From the NCBI RefSeq assembly GCF_008692845.1, contig NZ_VXJW01000005.1:1-64000 (forward strand): 64,000 nucleotides of DNA, in the 5' to 3' direction. The stretch is from Salmonella enterica subsp. arizonae. GTDB taxonomy: Bacteria; Pseudomonadota; Gammaproteobacteria; Enterobacterales; Enterobacteriaceae. A model generated the notes under the pieces. That model made no database searches. It was not told where the DNA came from and saw nothing but the letters and a program-made list of their open reading frames with translations. The position numbers and the translations under genes are program-made. Below are positions 8,466 through 17,088 of this stretch, piece by piece; within the stretch, counting starts at the first letter, position 1, and each line of letters begins with the position of its first letter.

Positions 8466-8546
8466 AACCAGTGCCTTTTTCGTTGTTTGAAAAGGACTTC
8501 ACTGTAAAAACGCTGATTTGTTAGTAGGTTAAGTTACCCGATCGCT

Positions 8547-8602
8547 TTGATTCAAAATCAACCGTAGAAATACGTGCCGGTTCGAGTCCGGCCTTCGCAC
8601 CA
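8547..8602 (+). other. attachment site: 3' end of a tRNA-Leu (leuX-like)
   Basis: The 56 bp match the 3' part of tRNA-Leu(CAA) from the anticodon stem (TTGATTCAAAATCAACCG) through the T arm (GGTTCGAGTCC) to CCA. One base is missing before GCACCA relative to the leuX sequence I recall. The 5' half of the tRNA is absent, so this is a displaced copy, not a functional gene. It marks the boundary between the ICE to the left and a second integrase-bearing island to the right. An intact leuX should exist at the far left end of the ICE. Confidence 0.85.
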
Positions 8603-8615
8603 AAAGCATGTAAAT

Positions 8616-8638
8616 AGACGTCAATTGACGTCTTTTTT
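8616..8638 (+). terminator. Rho-independent terminator after the tRNA end
   Basis: The perfect palindrome AGACGTCAATTGACGTCT (8616-8633) is followed directly by a run of T. It sits 14 bp after CCA, where the terminator of the tRNA gene would lie. Confidence 0.75.
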
Positions 8639-8723
8639 ATGCCCAAAATCCGTGCCACACAAGGCTTTATCCGCTTTTTCCCTCAACTGAAGTCAACCTA
8701 ACTCAACCCACATCAACAAGCTT

Positions 8724-8775
8724 GTGAGTATACTAATGAGTATATTTGCCGATTCGATATTGCTTGTATACTCAC
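8724..8775. promoter_or_regulatory. inverted repeats upstream of the integrase
   Basis: GTGAGTATAC (8724-8733) is repeated inverted as GTATACTCAC (8766-8775), and a partial third copy (TGAGTATAT, 8737-8745) lies between. They directly precede the integrase ribosome-binding site. Such repeats in front of P4-type integrase genes can be arm sites or autoregulatory operators. The exact function is inferred. Confidence 0.5.
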
Positions 8776-8801
8776 GAGATACCAATCGAAGGAGGACCAT
8801 T

Positions 8802-10070
8802 ATGGCCCTAACGGATACTAAAGTTCGTTCTGCGAAACCTGAGGAGAAAGAGTATTCACTTGTTGACGGCGACGGCATGTTCTTACTTGTAAAGCCTAAC
8901 GGTTCCAGGTATTGGCGATTTCGTTTCCGTTTTGGTGGTAAACAGCATTTGATGGCGTTCGGCGTTTATCCGGATGTTTCGCTGGCGGATGCCAGGAAGA
9001 AAAGGGAAGAGGCCAGAAGGTTGGTAGCTGCTGGTATCGATCCTCGTGAGCATAAACGTGCTGTGAAAGAAGAGCAGGCGAAAGAGATTATTACTTTCGA
9101 GAAGGTTGCCAGAGAGTGGCTCGTGACCAACCAAAAATGGTCGGAAGATCATGCTAATCGCGTAAAAAAGAGCCTGGAGGATAATATCTTCCCGGCAATT
9201 GGTACTCGCAATATTGCTGAACTGGGTACCCGCGATCTGTTAATTCCCATCAAAGCCGTAGAGACATCTGGACGTCTTGAGGTGGCTTCCCGTCTTCAAC
9301 AGCGCACCACGGCCATCATGCGTTATGCAGTGCAAAGCGGGGTAATTGATTACAACCCGGCGCAGGAGATGGCGGGGGCGGTAGCTTCCAGTAATCGGCA
9401 GCATCGTCCGGCGCTGGAGTTAAAGCGCATCCCTGAGTTACTTGAGAAAATAGACGGCTATATCGGCAGGCCGCTGACCCGCTGGGCAACGGAACTCACT
9501 CTGCTTATCTTTATTCGCTCCAGTGAGCTGCGTTTTGCTCGCTGGTCAGAGATCGATTTTGAAACGTCAATGTGGACCATCCCGCCTGAGCGAGAGCCTA
9601 TTCCCGGCGTGAAACATTCTCAGCGAGGATCAAAGATGCGTACACCTCATCTGGTGCCGCTTTCAAAGCAAGCGCTGGCGATCCTGAAGCAAATAAAACA
9701 GTTCTGCGGCGAACATGAACTCATTTTTATTGGCGATCACGATCCGCGTAAGCCCATGAGTGAAAACACCGTGAACAGTGCGCTAAGGGTGATGGGATAT
9801 GATACTAAGGTTGAGGTTTGCGGCCACGGTTTCCGCACAATGGCCTGTAGTTCGTTAATTGAGTCAGGACTATGGTCGAAGGATGCGGTGGAAAGGCAGA
9901 TGAGCCATATGGAACACAATTCGGTGAGGGCGGCGTATATCCATAAAGCGGAACATCTGGATGAGCGCAAGTTGATGTTGCAGTGGTGGGCTGATTTTTT
10001 GGATGCGAATCGGGATAAAGGGATTACGCCGTTTGACTATGCGAAGATCAACCGGGGGAATGGCGTATGA
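8802..10070 (+). CDS. int: P4-type tyrosine site-specific integrase
   Basis: The 422-residue protein has the DUF4102 arm-binding domain at its start (MALTDTKVRSAKPEEKEYSL), a core-binding domain and a catalytic domain. Catalytic residues are visible: Arg in SSELRFARW, the HGFR box, a His in QMSHMEHN and the Tyr in RAAYIHKAEH, with the usual RKLMLQWWADFLD end. ATG 8802 is chosen because GGAGG precedes it by 6 bp; the open frame extends further upstream without a better start. It lies 200 bp behind the tRNA-Leu 3' end, the normal position for an integrase that uses leuX, and points into the second island. It appears intact. Confidence 0.9.
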   Translation: MALTDTKVRSAKPEEKEYSLVDGDGMFLLVKPNGSRYWRFRFRFGGKQHLMAFGVYPDVSLADARKKREEARRLVAAGIDPREHKRAVKEEQAKEIITFEKVAREWLVTNQKWSEDHANRVKKSLEDNIFPAIGTRNIAELGTRDLLIPIKAVETSGRLEVASRLQQRTTAIMRYAVQSGVIDYNPAQEMAGAVASSNRQHRPALELKRIPELLEKIDGYIGRPLTRWATELTLLIFIRSSELRFARWSEIDFETSMWTIPPEREPIPGVKHSQRGSKMRTPHLVPLSKQALAILKQIKQFCGEHELIFIGDHDPRKPMSENTVNSALRVMGYDTKVEVCGHGFRTMACSSLIESGLWSKDAVERQMSHMEHNSVRAAYIHKAEHLDERKLMLQWWADFLDANRDKGITPFDYAKINRGNGV

Positions 10071-10413
10071 GTTGTTTTACATATTTGTTTAATTTGATTC
10101 ATTCGTCCAGTCTTATAGTTAAGGCTAGTAGGTGACTTCTTCAAATTGTATTACTAGTAAGAGCACCGCATTCACTTGTATCATCGGTAAGAACGATCCA
10201 CGAGATCTTTAACAAAGTAGATGGTTAGTCAGATTTCTGAATTTTGTACTCAATTAACCCTCAATGCTCTTATATAACGGTTAAGAATTAAACTCGGTTG
10301 TCAATAGTGTGAGCCTCTTCAGGAAATTAAAACGTACTATCAACGTATCTCTAGGGGTACCTGAAAAGTACCCCTCACCCTTTATTCAGGTTACTCTGAA
10401 ATTGACCTTGCGA
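10071..10413. other. AT-rich intergenic stretch
   Basis: No gene, tRNA or clear terminator is seen between the integrase and the next, convergent, broken gene. A short inverted repeat around GGGGTAC...GTACCCC (10353-10374) could terminate either gene. Confidence 0.5.
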
Positions 10414-11379
10414 TTAAATATTTTTACTGTTTTGGTTAGGTTTTTTTCGTTCTGCTCTCAATTTTTTAATAATGGTGACTGTTGAAAAAAATGTTTTTTG
10501 AGAGAGTGTTACGCATTTTATTAAGATACGCTTTATAAATCTAAATGCTGTCAAAATAATAAATTTAATTCTATGCTTTTCAGATGTGACACGATTGTCT
10601 ACATTGCCTATTTTTGTCATTACATTAGCAATTTTTCCACCAATAAAAATAGACATAGCAATAAACCACATCCATCTATAATGAGGGGCGTTTTTACTTA
10701 AGGATAAACGAGCTTGTTTTTTCAATAAAACTTGGCGGTACATTAACAATGATGTAATTACACATTCATTGGCGACAGCGAAACGGTCTGACATGCCTGT
10801 TTTAAATTTTCCCTCTTGAATGGCATTACAGTACGCTGGGGGGGGGGAGTCTGGCACCATCGAGAAGGTGGTGGCAATTGTGTTATTGTTTTTGAAAGAG
10901 CCTTATTTGGACATAGTTTTTTATTGTAGTCTTGAAATTCCTGTCTGATTTTATCCGGAGATACTTGATTGTTATAGTACTCAGGGATTTTGTAGAAGGT
11001 ATCAATATTTTCAGGTATTACATATTCAATCACAGATGATTTTGTACCGGCAATGTTTTCTAGTGTTTCTTGAATGTACGATGCCCACTGACAAGATGAC
11101 ATTTCGGAAAGCCTGTTATTATCACACATGTGGCTATAGTCTTTCACCTGAACAAGAAGATATTTTGCTGCATCATTAATGTCCGTAATTGTTTCCTCAT
11201 ATGCTGTTTTACCGACAGCAACCTCTCTATCTGACACCCAAAAAATACCGTTACCAACTGCTGTCAGAATGAGAAAAATATCTGTCCACTGTCTGAATTT
11301 CTCTCCTGTAGAAAAAATATCACAAATGATTACGGCTATGATCCAGCCACACAATAGCCCAATGAATGAAGTGGCACAC
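10414..11379 (-). pseudogene. broken membrane-protein gene with a 10-C tract
   Basis: Two overlapping minus-strand frames (11379-10758 and 10860-10414) read as one protein if the C tract at 10838-10847 (10 C on the coding strand) is changed to 8 or 11. The first part has two hydrophobic segments (FIGLLCGWIIAVIICDIF; WTDIFLILTAVGNGIFWV) and a long soluble region with several cysteines. The second part carries another hydrophobic segment (WFIAMSIFIGGKIANVM). The 5' end is cut off by the IS3-type end at 11380, so no native start codon remains. No family is recognised. It is AT-rich island cargo, inactivated by IS insertion, with the frameshift as second damage or a possible phase switch. Confidence 0.6.
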
Positions 11380-11438
11380 TGAATTTGGCCACCTGAACAG
11401 AGGTGATATGCTCACCTCAGAACAACACAGGTGCTCCC

Positions 11439-11762
11439 ATGAAAAAAAGAAATTTCAGCGCAGAGTTTAAACGCGAATCCGCTCAACTGGTTGTTGACCA
11501 GAACTACACGGTGGCAGATGCCGCCAAAGCTATGGATGCCGGCCTTTCCACAATGACAAGATGGGTCAAACAACTGCGTGATGAGCGTCAGGGCAAAACA
11601 CCAAAAGCCTCTCCGATGACACCAGAACAAATCGAAATACGCGAGCAGAAGAAAAAGCTACAACGCAATGAAATGGAAAACGAAATATTAAAAAACTGTC
11701 CATGGGGGAAACCCCGTCCTGAGTCTCAGAAACTCCCCGGAAAAGTTGGCAGGCTAATTTAG
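11439..11762 (+). pseudogene. IS3-family OrfA (InsN-like), truncated by IS110
   Basis: The frame starts [20 protein letters not shown] and carries the helix-turn-helix ([20 protein letters not shown]) and the leucine-zipper region of IS911-type OrfA proteins. The match ends at MENEILKN, where normal OrfA proteins continue with a short tail. The last ~20 residues are read from the inserted IS110-type sequence. The programmed frameshift region that joins OrfA to OrfB is therefore lost, so this half cannot give a full transposase. Confidence 0.8.
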
Positions 11763-11905
11763 CGAAGGAAGCAGCCGTCGGCCTTTTGGTGGTATGACCC
11801 CGTAAAAAAACATGGTTCAGGGACTGTGGCGGATCCGACAGTGGTGACTTTGTTCCCGTTCAGGAAGGTGATTTCTCCGTCGTCCCCTCCTTCGTTCATC
11901 GAAAA
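11741..11905 (+). ncRNA. candidate bridge/seek RNA region of the IS110 element
   Basis: IS110-family elements encode a guide RNA in a non-coding end that pairs with target and donor DNA. Here the only sizeable non-coding part lies upstream of the transposase. Short stem-forming segments are visible, but I did not derive a full fold or match a covariance model. The call rests on family knowledge and position. Confidence 0.3.
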
Positions 11906-11923
11906 ATGAGCAAGGAGATTTCC

Positions 11924-13264
11924 ATGAAAAAATCCTCCCGAATGTCTGTTATCCATCCTCATGCTGCTGGCGTTGATATTGGCGCTGAATTCCACGTTGT
12001 CGCCGTTCCACCGGATGCTGACGCCGCGCCGGTCAGAACTTTTCAACGTTTCACTGCCGACCTTCACCGGATGTCCGATTGGCTCAAAACCTGTCACATT
12101 ACGACCATTGCCATGGAGTCCACAGGCGTTTACTGGTTGCCTGCTTTTGAGATCCCTGAAGCTGCGGGTTTCAATGTGATCCTTGTTAATGCCAGAGATG
12201 CAAAAAATGTTCCCGGTCGCAAGACTGATGTCAATGACGCACAGTGGCTGCAGAAGCTGCATTCATTTGGCCTTCTCCGGGCCAGTTTCAGACCTGAACA
12301 CGACATTTCCGTACTCAGGTCTTATTTGAGACAACGGGAACGCCTGACTGAATACCGGGCTGCGCATATCCAGCATATGCAGAAGGCGTTGATGCAGATG
12401 AATGTTCAATTGCATCATGCCGTATCGGATATTACTGGCGTTACCGGTCTTTCAATCGTCAGAGCTATTGTCAGTGGTGAGCGCGATCCTTCAGTATTGA
12501 TCCAGTATCGTGATGTCAGATGTAAAAAGACGCCAGAGGTTCTTCAACAGGCACTGACAGGGAACTGGCAGCCTGAACATCTTTTTGCACCTGAACAGTC
12601 GGTGGCATTTTTCGATTTTTACCAGGAAAAAATCCGTGAGTGTGATGATCAAATCGAAACTTCATTATTGCAGCTCAGCACCGGAACTGAAGAGCCTGAA
12701 GGAGTATTGCCCTCCGCCAGACATCGTACAAAACAGCCCAATCAGCTTTCCTTTGATGTCAGACCATTACTCTGGAAAATTACCGGAGCAGACCTGACAC
12801 AGATACATGGGTTTGGTCCTTATCTGGCACTAAAATTCGTTGCCGAATGCGGTACTGACATGAATCGCTGGCCGGATGCGAGCCATTTTACCTCGTGGCT
12901 GTGTTTGTCCCCGGGGAATAAGATCTCCGGTGGAAAAGTACTGTCCTCGAAAACACGGCGTTCATCCAGTCGAATTGCTGCTGCACTAAGACTGGCAGCC
13001 ACAACAATTGGCCGGAGTGATACCGCGCTGGGTGCTTTTTATCGTCGATTATCATCCCGTATCGGGAAAGCAAAAGCAGTCACTGCAACGGCAAGAAAAC
13101 TGGCAATACTGTTCTACAATGCCCTTAAATATGGTCAGAAATATGTCGATCCTGGCGCGGATTATTATGAAGAGCGCTACCGTAATCGCGTACTCGACGG
13201 GCTTAAACGAAGGGCAAAATCACTGGGTTACTCTCTCCAGCAAGATCCTGAGTTATGCGTGTGA
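11924..13264 (+). CDS. IS110-family DEDD transposase
   Basis: The 446-residue protein (from ATG 11924, preceded by AAGGAG; ATG 11906 is also in frame) has the N-terminal RuvC-like DEDD domain with GVDIGAEF, AMESTG and GRKTDVNDAQW. A coiled-coil-like middle (YLRQRERLTEYRAAHIQHMQ) follows. The C-terminal Tnp_IS110 domain has the serine region (HFTSWLCLSPGNKISGGKV). Length and motifs are normal and no frameshift is seen. It should catalyse guide-RNA-directed recombination of its element. It interrupts IS3-family sequence, so it arrived later than that IS. Confidence 0.9.
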   Translation: MKKSSRMSVIHPHAAGVDIGAEFHVVAVPPDADAAPVRTFQRFTADLHRMSDWLKTCHITTIAMESTGVYWLPAFEIPEAAGFNVILVNARDAKNVPGRKTDVNDAQWLQKLHSFGLLRASFRPEHDISVLRSYLRQRERLTEYRAAHIQHMQKALMQMNVQLHHAVSDITGVTGLSIVRAIVSGERDPSVLIQYRDVRCKKTPEVLQQALTGNWQPEHLFAPEQSVAFFDFYQEKIRECDDQIETSLLQLSTGTEEPEGVLPSARHRTKQPNQLSFDVRPLLWKITGADLTQIHGFGPYLALKFVAECGTDMNRWPDASHFTSWLCLSPGNKISGGKVLSSKTRRSSSRIAAALRLAATTIGRSDTALGAFYRRLSSRIGKAKAVTATARKLAILFYNALKYGQKYVDPGADYYEERYRNRVLDGLKRRAKSLGYSLQQDPELCV

Positions 13265-13307
13265 ACCGGGAGTTTCTCAGGAAAGCCACGGCGTACTTCG
13301 CAAAGCT

Positions 13308-14304
13308 GTCCGACTGAGGTACGCCTTTATCCGTGACAACAGCAGTTGCTGGCCTGTTCGTCTGCTCTGTCGGGTGCTGAATGTTCATCCCAGTGGCTTT
13401 TACGCCTGGCTTCAGCAGCCGCATTCTCAGCGCCACCAGGTAGATCGGAGACTGACGGGACAGATCAAACAGTTCTGGCTGGAGTCCGGTTGCGTTTATG
13501 GTTATCGCAAGATCCATCTGGACTTGCGGGACAGCGGGCAACAGTGCGGAGTGAACAGAGTCTGGCGACTGCGGGATAAAGGCTCAGGTCGGGTACCGGA
13601 GCCCGCGGGCACGCAAAGACGAGGCCTGTATCGTATCGCCCAACAGGCTCCAGCGACAGTTCAATCCGGATGCGCCGAATGAGCGTTGGGTAAAGGACAT
13701 AACCTACATCAGGACTCACGAGGGCTGGCTGTATCTGGCCGTGGTTGTTGACCTGTTCTCACGTAAAATTATCGGCTGGTCAATGCAATCCCGGATGACA
13801 AAGGACGTTGTCCTGAACGCACTGCTGATGGCTGTATGGAGGGGTAATCCGCAAAGAAAGTTGCTGGTTCACTCGGACCAGGGCAGTCAGTACACAAGCC
13901 ATGAGTGGCAGTCATTCCTGAAATCACACGGTCTGGAAGGGAGTATGAGCCGTCGCGGTAACTGTCACGATAACGCGGTTGCAGAAAGCTTTTTCCAGTT
14001 ACTGAAACGTGAGCGGATAAAGAAAAAGATCTACGGAACGCGGGAAGAAGCCCGCAGCGATATTTTTGATTACATCGAAATGTTTTATAACAGTAAGCGT
14101 CGGCATGGTTCGAGTAATCAGATGTCACCAACAGAATATGAAAACCAGTATTATCAACGGCTCGGAAGTGTCTGGATTATCCGTGGCGATTCAAGCCAAT
14201 TAAAACAGAAGAGTGTAGTAGAGGTCTATATCTATTCCAGACATCCGGTGTCCGCGTTGGGAATGGGTAAATCGTCAGATGAGGTTGAGGTATACATAGA
14301 ATAA
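13308..14304 (+). pseudogene. IS3-family OrfB transposase, frameshifted, stop codon lost
   Basis: The DDE integrase of IS3-type OrfB is readable in two frames. Frame one runs from VRLRYAFIRDN to GVNRVWRL, and frame two from GIKAQVGYRSPRARK through WLYLAVVVDLFSRKIIGWSM and HSDQGSQYTSHEW to YQRLGSV. The shift is at about 13570, where a few codons between VWRL and GIKAQ are missing, consistent with a small deletion. The usual stop after RLGSV appears as TGG (14173-14175), so the frame runs 43 codons further into flanking DNA. The start is lost at the IS110 junction. Not functional. Confidence 0.8.
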
Positions 14305-14679
14305 CTGTTTGTATGATAAAGGTTTATCAACCCATGGCAACAGAGCGAATGTTGTTGTCATTAAACGGCTTATTGATTTTGTCTGTCAGGATGATTTTGC
14401 GGTTGAGTAAGTATGATAATGGGTAAAATAATAGAATCGTTCTCAATTCATTAATGGTATCTAACGTTTTATCTGACAAGAAGACTCCGGCCTCATCGTC
14501 ATAAATATGCAAGGTTCTTTACTTTGTCTATCATCTGTATTGAATATAAATACCCACTCAGCACGATTAAAAAATCAGAAAAAATTACCTATTGTTGAGC
14601 TGATGTTAACGCCTGAACCGCTGAAGTAGAGTAATGTGGCACTATTTAGCGTAATATCCGTTATGTTGCAGGGGGAGGA
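14194..14679. other. AT-rich gap between IS and STM4504-like gene
   Basis: No supported gene. A 61-codon minus-strand frame (14327-14512) has no ribosome-binding site or family resemblance and is likely chance or a relic. The final ~60 bp should hold the promoter of the gene starting at 14680, which has a GGGGGAGGA ribosome-binding site. Confidence 0.5.
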
Positions 14680-15591
14680 ATGCATACCTTTAGACCATAC
14701 TCACTAAGGCATAGCGACCTGTTATATGAAGATATTCCGTTAGAAATACGAGAGCAGATTATTTTGTTGATTATTAATACGTTAGGGAGTTGTTCCTCTT
14801 TTTATGACATGACATTATACTGTTATCATAACAGTCATTCTGACGAAGTTTATCGAAGAATATGTAAGACTCTGCGCAAAGAGTACGGCTTATTCACCCT
14901 CTATGAGCATTCAACGTCATATCTGGATGAAATTAGTAATTTGTTGTTAAAAACAGATGATAAAAGAAAACATATTGATACAGTTGAGCTTGCTTTTAAA
15001 TATATAGATACCTATCTTCGGGCCTATGAAATCACGCTTGGGTTAGAGCCAGATAAGGCGATTAGTGATTTAAATAATATATTTCATGAGCATAATTTAA
15101 AATATCGATTTGAAAATAATAGAATAGTAAGATTACGCAGAATAAAACGACTTAAAAATATACGTTATTATTTGTATTCCCCTGGGGAGTATGGCTTTGT
15201 CGAATACGATCTTATGGAGGCGTACAATCGCCTGATGCTTAATGATTTTGCTCGCGTCGTAAGTGAATGCCACGCTGTCTTCAGAAGAGTTCTAATCAGA
15301 ATTCATGAGAAAAAGGGTATTTTATATCACGAGAAAGATAATCTAAATACACTCATGGCAAGTCTGATGGCGAGAGACGTTATCTCTGCTGAATATGAGC
15401 GTAAATTTCAATTTTTAAGTAACGTGTTGGAGTCAGAAATATTTCCACTAATTGCTCAAGAAAAGTCGCATCATCACTACGTAATGATGCTCCGAATCTC
15501 TGAAGAGTTGGCCTGTAGTATCTATTATCTTACTGAGCGGAGTATATTTTTCCTTACCCAGCAGGCTGAAGAAGATGATGTTGTACCATAA
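14680..15591 (+). CDS. STM4504/CBY_0614-type protein with AbiJ-like N-terminal domain
   Basis: The 303-residue AT-rich gene encodes a soluble helical protein. Its first ~45 residues (FRPYSLRHSDLLYEDIPLEI, then REQIILLIINTL) fit the AbiJ_NTD4-type domain found in abortive-infection proteins. The remainder is mostly alpha-helical with charged and aromatic residues (ARVVSECHAVFRRVLIRIHE) and resembles the family called STM4504/CBY_0614. It has no membrane segment. It is a single gene with strong ribosome-binding site, low G+C and an island location beside mobile DNA, all typical of horizontally acquired phage-defence genes. The family assignment is from memory; a defence role is inference. Confidence 0.6.
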   Translation: MHTFRPYSLRHSDLLYEDIPLEIREQIILLIINTLGSCSSFYDMTLYCYHNSHSDEVYRRICKTLRKEYGLFTLYEHSTSYLDEISNLLLKTDDKRKHIDTVELAFKYIDTYLRAYEITLGLEPDKAISDLNNIFHEHNLKYRFENNRIVRLRRIKRLKNIRYYLYSPGEYGFVEYDLMEAYNRLMLNDFARVVSECHAVFRRVLIRIHEKKGILYHEKDNLNTLMASLMARDVISAEYERKFQFLSNVLESEIFPLIAQEKSHHHYVMMLRISEELACSIYYLTERSIFFLTQQAEEDDVVP

Positions 15592-15944
15592 TAATTATCA
15601 CGCTGTCGCTTAGAGCTTAGCCCATCAGGCTATTTTATTTGCCAGTTTGGCCCAAGGCTGTGTTCAACATGCTCACGTACTACGTGTATGCTCTGGTTTT
15701 TCCACACTGTCCATGTCCAGCCTGCCTGCAACAATTACGTCTGATGAACCAGGCGGCTAAGTCAGAATGTATTATCTCTAATTAAACTTGTTCAGTCGTC
15801 TGATTTTTTTGTCTTGCTGTCGGCTTTTTTAGTGGTGAGATGTTTAATGTAATAATAAGCGGTACAGTGCGATTATTGATTTTTTAGCCTGTATATCGTC
15901 TGTGTCGCATTTGCTCATGGGGATTGGGTTAGGGAGAGAGAAGA
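15592..15944. other. intergenic stretch without recognised gene
   Basis: No open frame with family resemblance is seen. The region marks the change from AT-rich island DNA to the conserved chromosome and may contain the island's right boundary, but no repeat of the tRNA end was found. The last part holds the promoter of the DUF302 gene. Confidence 0.45.
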
Positions 15945-16406
15945 ATGAGTACTATTTTAAAGCCTTTTTTACTGGCGATAACGTTGATGTTAACTTTAAT
16001 AAGGCCTGGATTTGCAACAGAGGACGGAGCGATAACCATGGTTAAAACATACAGCGCTTATGACTATCCGCAGACCCGGTTGCGGTTGATGAAAGCTGTC
16101 GCTGATAATGGTCTGGTGTTATTTGGGGAATTTGACCATGCCAGAGCGGCACAAAATGTTAACCTGAAAATGCCGCCGACAACGGTTCTGGTTTTTGGTA
16201 ATCCTAAAGGCGGAACTCCTCTAATGCTGGCGCATCCCGAACTGGCGCTGGATTTACCGTTTCGGGTTCTTATTCGTCAGCAAGCCGATGGGCGAACGTT
16301 AGTTAGTTATCATCCGGCCGAAACGCTGCAGCGTTATGGTCTTGATGCCGCAGCCATACAGGCTTTGAAAAAGCTGGAAAAGCTCGTAGAAAAAAGTATC
16401 CACTAA
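15945..16406 (+). CDS. exported DUF302 family protein
   Basis: The 153-residue protein starts with a clear Sec signal peptide (MSTILKPFLLAITLMLTLIR, with cleavage likely after PGFA). A DUF302 domain follows: FDHARAAQ near residue 65, then PPTTVLVFGNPKGGTPLMLA and PFRVLIRQ, followed by SYHPAETL. The protein should act in the periplasm. DUF302 proteins are small alpha/beta proteins of unknown biochemical role. The gene is monocistronic, converging on the hydrolase gene with a 16-bp gap. Confidence 0.8.
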   Translation: MSTILKPFLLAITLMLTLIRPGFATEDGAITMVKTYSAYDYPQTRLRLMKAVADNGLVLFGEFDHARAAQNVNLKMPPTTVLVFGNPKGGTPLMLAHPELALDLPFRVLIRQQADGRTLVSYHPAETLQRYGLDAAAIQALKKLEKLVEKSIH

Positions 16407-16422
16407 AGGTGAAAAGCCGGTC

Positions 16423-17088
16423 TCAATCGGGCGATGTGTTTGCACTGATGAGGTCGCGAATAAATGTAGTCACCAGGTCCATTACCTGATGGGATAGGGC
16501 TGCATCAAAGGTTGCGCTATCAGCATCGCAAAAGCCGTGCCGCGCATCGTACATTTTACACCGCACCCGTGGGAGCTTTTCCAACGCCTGACGCATGGCG
16601 AGGGGATCAAACGCTGGCTCATAGCGCGCGATAATAACCAGCGTCGGGCAGCGAGGCGCAAGATGGGTGTACTGGCGTATACGGGAACCGTAATAGCAAA
16701 TTACGCCATCGCATAACCCACTGGCCGCGCTTAGCCATGCGAGCGTGGCGCCGACGCTATATCCAACGACGATCAGCGTCTCGTACTGCACTCTGAGATC
16801 ATTGAGTAACGTGGTAACGACGGCGGAATCAAAACCAATCTTTTCTGAAAAGTGATGGTAAGCCTCCTCCTGTTGCTCATAGCGAAAAGGGGTATGGTGA
16901 GGAAACAGCGAGGGGGTATAGACGTCGAATCCGCGTGTCATCCATTCATGGCCTGCGCGCTGGATATGAGCGTTAATCCCATAAATTTCATGCAGAATAA
17001 TCGCTGCCCGGCGATTGCGGATCGACAGACTGGAGGCGTTGCTGGCTCCGGAAATACCTGGGACGAAACACACAGTGTTTTTTATCAT
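16423..17088 (-). CDS. dienelactone-hydrolase-like alpha/beta hydrolase
   Basis: The 221-residue cytoplasmic protein has the dienelactone hydrolase layout. It shows AAIILHEIYG with the conserved Glu34, the nucleophile elbow GYSVGA (Ser111), an acidic residue near Asp161 (YEPAFDP) and the catalytic His184 in ARHGFCD. Classical dienelactone hydrolases use Cys as nucleophile; here it is Ser, as in many family members. ATG 17088 is chosen over a TTG at 17106, although its ribosome-binding site is weak. A UxuR-type operator lies about 120 bp upstream, in the region shared with divergent uxuR, suggesting hexuronate-linked control. The substrate is unknown. Confidence 0.7.
   Translation of the reverse strand: MIKNTVCFVPGISGASNASSLSIRNRRAAIILHEIYGINAHIQRAGHEWMTRGFDVYTPSLFPHHTPFRYEQQEEAYHHFSEKIGFDSAVVTTLLNDLRVQYETLIVVGYSVGATLAWLSAASGLCDGVICYYGSRIRQYTHLAPRCPTLVIIARYEPAFDPLAMRQALEKLPRVRCKMYDARHGFCDADSATFDAALSHQVMDLVTTFIRDLISANTSPD

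Larger units (their letters stand above)
1..8602. mobile_element. right end of an SPI-7/PFGI-1-type integrative conjugative element
   Basis: The segment carries, in the order known from SPI-7 and PFGI-1-class elements, parA, a small orf, a DnaB-type helicase gene, parB, a DUF2857 gene and an STY4528-type replication gene, all on the minus strand. It ends in a partial tRNA-Leu 3' sequence (8547-8602). In this ICE class the ParA gene lies at the element end opposite the integrase, which fits. The rest of the element (conjugation genes, integrase, other att) lies left of the window. Identity of the class is from gene content; completeness and mobility cannot be judged here, and the helicase gene carries a stop codon. 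Confidence 0.85.
11700..13290 (+). mobile_element. IS110-family insertion sequence
   Basis: The element carries a DEDD transposase (11924-13264). Subterminal inverted repeats around GAAACTCCC at 11729-11737 and GGGAGTTTC at 13268-13276 are typical of the IS1111 branch. About 165-200 bp of non-coding DNA precede the transposase and very little follows it. The outer ends are not marked by terminal repeats, as usual in this family, so the coordinates are estimates based on where IS3 homology stops and resumes. Confidence 0.75.
8603..14193. mobile_element. remnant of a second leuX island
   Basis: An intact P4-type integrase next to the att site is followed by a broken membrane-protein gene and nested insertion sequences. 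G+C content is visibly lower than in the flanking chromosome. leuX is a known insertion point for variable Salmonella islands such as SPI-10. The right boundary is unclear; the low-GC STM4504-like gene (14680-15591) may also belong to it. No second tRNA repeat was spotted. Confidence 0.6.
11380..14193. mobile_element. IS3-family sequence split by an IS110-family element
   Basis: The left end begins TGAATTTGGCCACC at 11380 and the right end finishes GGCGATTCA at 14193, giving the 5'-TGA...TCA-3' ends usual for IS3 relatives. An IS911/InsN-like OrfA lies at the left and an integrase-core OrfB at the right, with about 1.6 kb of IS110-type DNA between. I cannot prove that both halves come from the same IS copy. 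No target-site duplication was evident. Confidence 0.7.

Noticed and set aside
13769..14131. 120-codon minus-strand frame opposite the IS3 OrfB
   Set aside because: It is a shadow of the transposase coding sequence on the other strand.
14327..14512. Small minus-strand gene between the IS and the STM4504-like gene
   Set aside because: No ribosome-binding site and no recognisable domain; at most a relic.
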